Source of the DNA: Nitrososphaeraceae archaeon
GTDB lineage: Archaea; Thermoproteota; Nitrososphaeria; Nitrososphaerales; Nitrososphaeraceae
Assembly: GCA_025922735.1 (NCBI GenBank)
Contig: JAICHI010000108.1
Location: 1-5,124 of the forward strand
Reading direction: 5' to 3'
Length of the DNA stretch: 5,124 nucleotides
Of this stretch, positions 3,998 to 5,124 are shown piece after piece (the first letter of the stretch is position 1; each line of letters starts with the position of its first letter). The position numbers and the translations under genes were made by a program. Below the pieces are notes generated by a model. The model was not told the origin of the DNA. It saw nothing but the letters and a program-made list of their open reading frames with translations, and made no database searches.

Positions 3998-5071
3998 CCT
4001 GAGCAAAATCTTGCCAGCATGCAGGCCTGCCTCCATCTTCTTTTGCGCTTCTTTTGCGTCTTGAAGTGTGAAAACAGAATCTATGACCGGCTGGATCTTT
4101 TTTCTGATCACGAAATTTATCAACTCCTGTAGCTGTGCTCGCGTGCCTAAGAGAGATCCCACCATAATTATTTGCTTGGTGTAAAACATCCGAACAGGGA
4201 CGGTCGCTTCGTTCCCTGATGTCGTGCCGCAGACTGCCATTCTGCCGCCTTGCCTGAGAGCGGCGATACTCGTAGCCCAAGTTGCCGCTCCTACATGATC
4301 AATTACAATGTCAACGCCAGCGGGAACAATTTTCTTTACCTCCTCAACAATATCTTGCCTTGTTCTGTCGATAATATGATGGGCACCCAGCTTTTTCGCA
4401 AAGCCATGTTTCGAATTGTCAGACACCGTTGTTATCACTGTTGCACCAAGTGCCTTTGCAAGCTGGATAGTAGCCATTCCTACACCACTTGAGGCGCCAT
4501 AAACAAGGATCTTTTTATTTCTGCTGGCACCATTTGTTTGCAGCATATTCCAAGCCGTAAGGTACGACACTGCAAGAGTGGCTGCTGTCTCATCCTTTAG
4601 TGCGCTTGGTAGCCTGATGACATTTTTTTCTGGCACTGCTACGCGTTCGGCATAACCTCCATTATAGTCACTCCAGCCTCCAATGATTGCAAACTGGCTG
4701 CAGAGGTTCTCACGCTTGTTGTCGTTGCCATTGTTATTGTTTCTTCTTCTACTTCTTCTTGTTGTTGTTCTATTACTACTACTTATACAGTACTGGCACT
4801 TACCGCAGGAAACACCGGGGTAGATCATTACTCTCTGCCCATTGATAGCCGTAGTAGTTCCAACAATATCGCATCCGCAGATATGAGGCAGCCTGATCTT
4901 TTTACCTGTCTCTGCCACTATTCCCTGCCGGGTCCAGATGTCGAGGTGATTTATGCCACAGTACTTGATATCAATGATAACTTCATTCTTGCCTGCAACA
5001 GGATCTGGAAAATCTTCATGGTACTGCAGTACGTCTACAGACCCGTGTTCAAAAAATGCAACAGCTTTCAT
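3992..5071 (-). CDS. MDR-superfamily zinc-binding dehydrogenase/quinone-reductase-like oxidoreductase
   Basis: Medium-chain dehydrogenase/reductases transfer hydride between NAD(P)H and carbonyl or quinone substrates. The 359-residue product has the GroES-like domain first ('MKAVAFFEHGSVDVLQY', 'KYCGINHLDIWTRQG' at 37-50). A Rossmann domain follows, with nucleotide motif GASSGVG at 192-198, 'VDIVIDHVG' (253-261) and C-terminal 'GKILLRL'. Structural-zinc cysteines C89, C92, C95 and C124 are present. The catalytic-zinc positions are not: N41 replaces the usual Cys and 'GCD' (66-68) replaces 'GHE'. The enzyme is therefore probably not a zinc-catalysed alcohol dehydrogenase but a quinone-reductase-like reductase with a structural zinc. 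The C95-C124 spacing is 28 residues instead of the usual 7, owing to a Ser/Thr/Arg/Asn low-complexity insertion (about 97-119). The loop after GCDIVG (71-79) looks about 8 residues shorter than usual. Start ATG at 5071 follows AT-rich triplet repeats. Substrate unknown. Confidence 0.93.
   Translation of the reverse strand: MKAVAFFEHGSVDVLQYHEDFPDPVAGKNEVIIDIKYCGINHLDIWTRQGIVAETGKKIRLPHICGCDIVGTTTAINGQRVMIYPGVSCGKCQYCISSSNRTTTRRSRRRNNNNGNDNKRENLCSQFAIIGGWSDYNGGYAERVAVPEKNVIRLPSALKDETAATLAVSYLTAWNMLQTNGASRNKKILVYGASSGVGMATIQLAKALGATVITTVSDNSKHGFAKKLGAHHIIDRTRQDIVEEVKKIVPAGVDIVIDHVGAATWATSIAALRQGGRMAVCGTTSGNEATVPVRMFYTKQIIMVGSLLGTRAQLQELINFVIRKKIQPVIDSVFTLQDAKEAQKKMEAGLHAGKILLRL
4715..4783 (-). 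repeat. imperfect triplet-repeat tract inside the oxidoreductase gene
   Basis: On the plus strand the tract is a run of imperfect GTT/TTG, CTT/TTC and ACT triplets. On the coding strand it gives runs of Ser, Thr, Arg and Asn (residues about 97-119) between the third and fourth structural-zinc cysteines. Strong strand bias and triplet periodicity point to slippage-type expansion that kept the frame. Confidence 0.7.
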
Positions 5072-5084
5072 ATTATTATTATTA
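5072..5084 (-). repeat. (TAA)4 tract directly before the oxidoreductase start
   Basis: The minus strand reads TAATAATAATAAT followed by ATG. In the frame open to the right edge these are four consecutive stop codons. AAGGT lies just before the tract and could act as a weak ribosome binding site 13 nt from the ATG. Its exact nature is uncertain. Confidence 0.6.
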
Positions 5085-5124
5085 CCTTGAAATCAAATTG
5101 TGCATCGCCTTCAGGTCATGTCCA
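5082..5124 (-). other. possible C-terminus of a further minus-strand gene entering from the right edge
   Basis: One minus-strand frame is open from the edge through GHDLKAMHNLISR to TAA at 5082-5084, while the other two frames show early stops or no start. Thirteen residues are too few to recognise a family. If real, the gene ends 10 bp before the oxidoreductase ATG and the two would form an operon. Confidence 0.25.

Noticed and set aside
3909..4280. Minus-strand 123-codon ORF
   Set aside because: It is a shadow frame of the oxidoreductase and the DUF6659-like gene, with Arg/His/Cys-rich nonsense-like content.
4715..4783. Intron, intein or mobile insertion within the oxidoreductase
   Set aside because: The tract is short, in frame, made of triplet repeats, and has no flanking target duplication, splice motif or intein blocks.

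Overview
The window looks like chromosomal DNA from an ammonia-oxidising archaeon of the Nitrososphaerales (Thaumarchaeota/Nitrososphaerota). Four things suggest this. Genes are short, single and densely packed on both strands. Several starts have a TATA-like box about 25-27 bp upstream and no ribosome binding site, the archaeal leaderless pattern. Oligo-T tracts stand where terminators are expected. Several proteins resemble families I associate with these archaea (a DUF6659-like protein, a DUF4760-like protein, an F420/PPOX-type split-barrel protein). The lineage call is inference from memory, not a database result.

Layout, left to right. An SRPBCC-fold protein runs off the left edge (2-448, minus). 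A doubtful 49-codon ORF (489-638, minus) lies just behind a DUF4760-like gene (666-1085, minus). That gene is divergent from a Dps-type ferritin (1178-1720, plus) with a clear leaderless promoter and an oligo-T terminator. A 240-bp spacer leads to a possible 26-residue membrane peptide (1963-2043, plus), which converges on an unrecognised 101-residue protein (2051-2356, minus). A PPOX/nitroreductase-type split-barrel protein with a TTG start follows (2501-2869, plus). Next is a 262-bp spacer with a GC-rich, structured, possibly RNA-encoding island and a 15-bp dyad. Two miniproteins follow: a 54-residue CxxC-rich putative zinc protein (3132-3296, plus) and a 49-residue charged, proline-rich protein (3388-3537, minus), with a strong hairpin between their 3' ends. 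A DUF6659-like gene (3626-3997, plus) then meets a zinc-binding-type MDR oxidoreductase (3992-5071, minus) tail to tail, sharing one palindromic TTATAA as both stop codons. The last 40 bp may hold the C-terminus of another minus-strand gene.

How the genes fit together. There is no long operon, and almost every gene appears to have its own promoter. Dps (iron and peroxide), the PPOX protein (flavin or F420 redox) and the MDR reductase (NAD(P)H-dependent carbonyl or quinone chemistry) would suit general redox and oxidative-stress housekeeping, but nothing in the sequence shows co-regulation. I see no convincing mobile element, CRISPR array, rRNA or tRNA, and no clear defence or biosynthetic system. 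The points most worth a second look are the CxxC miniprotein, the GC-rich putative RNA island, the triplet-repeat-derived insertion in the structural-zinc loop of the MDR enzyme, and the small ORFs in the spacers.
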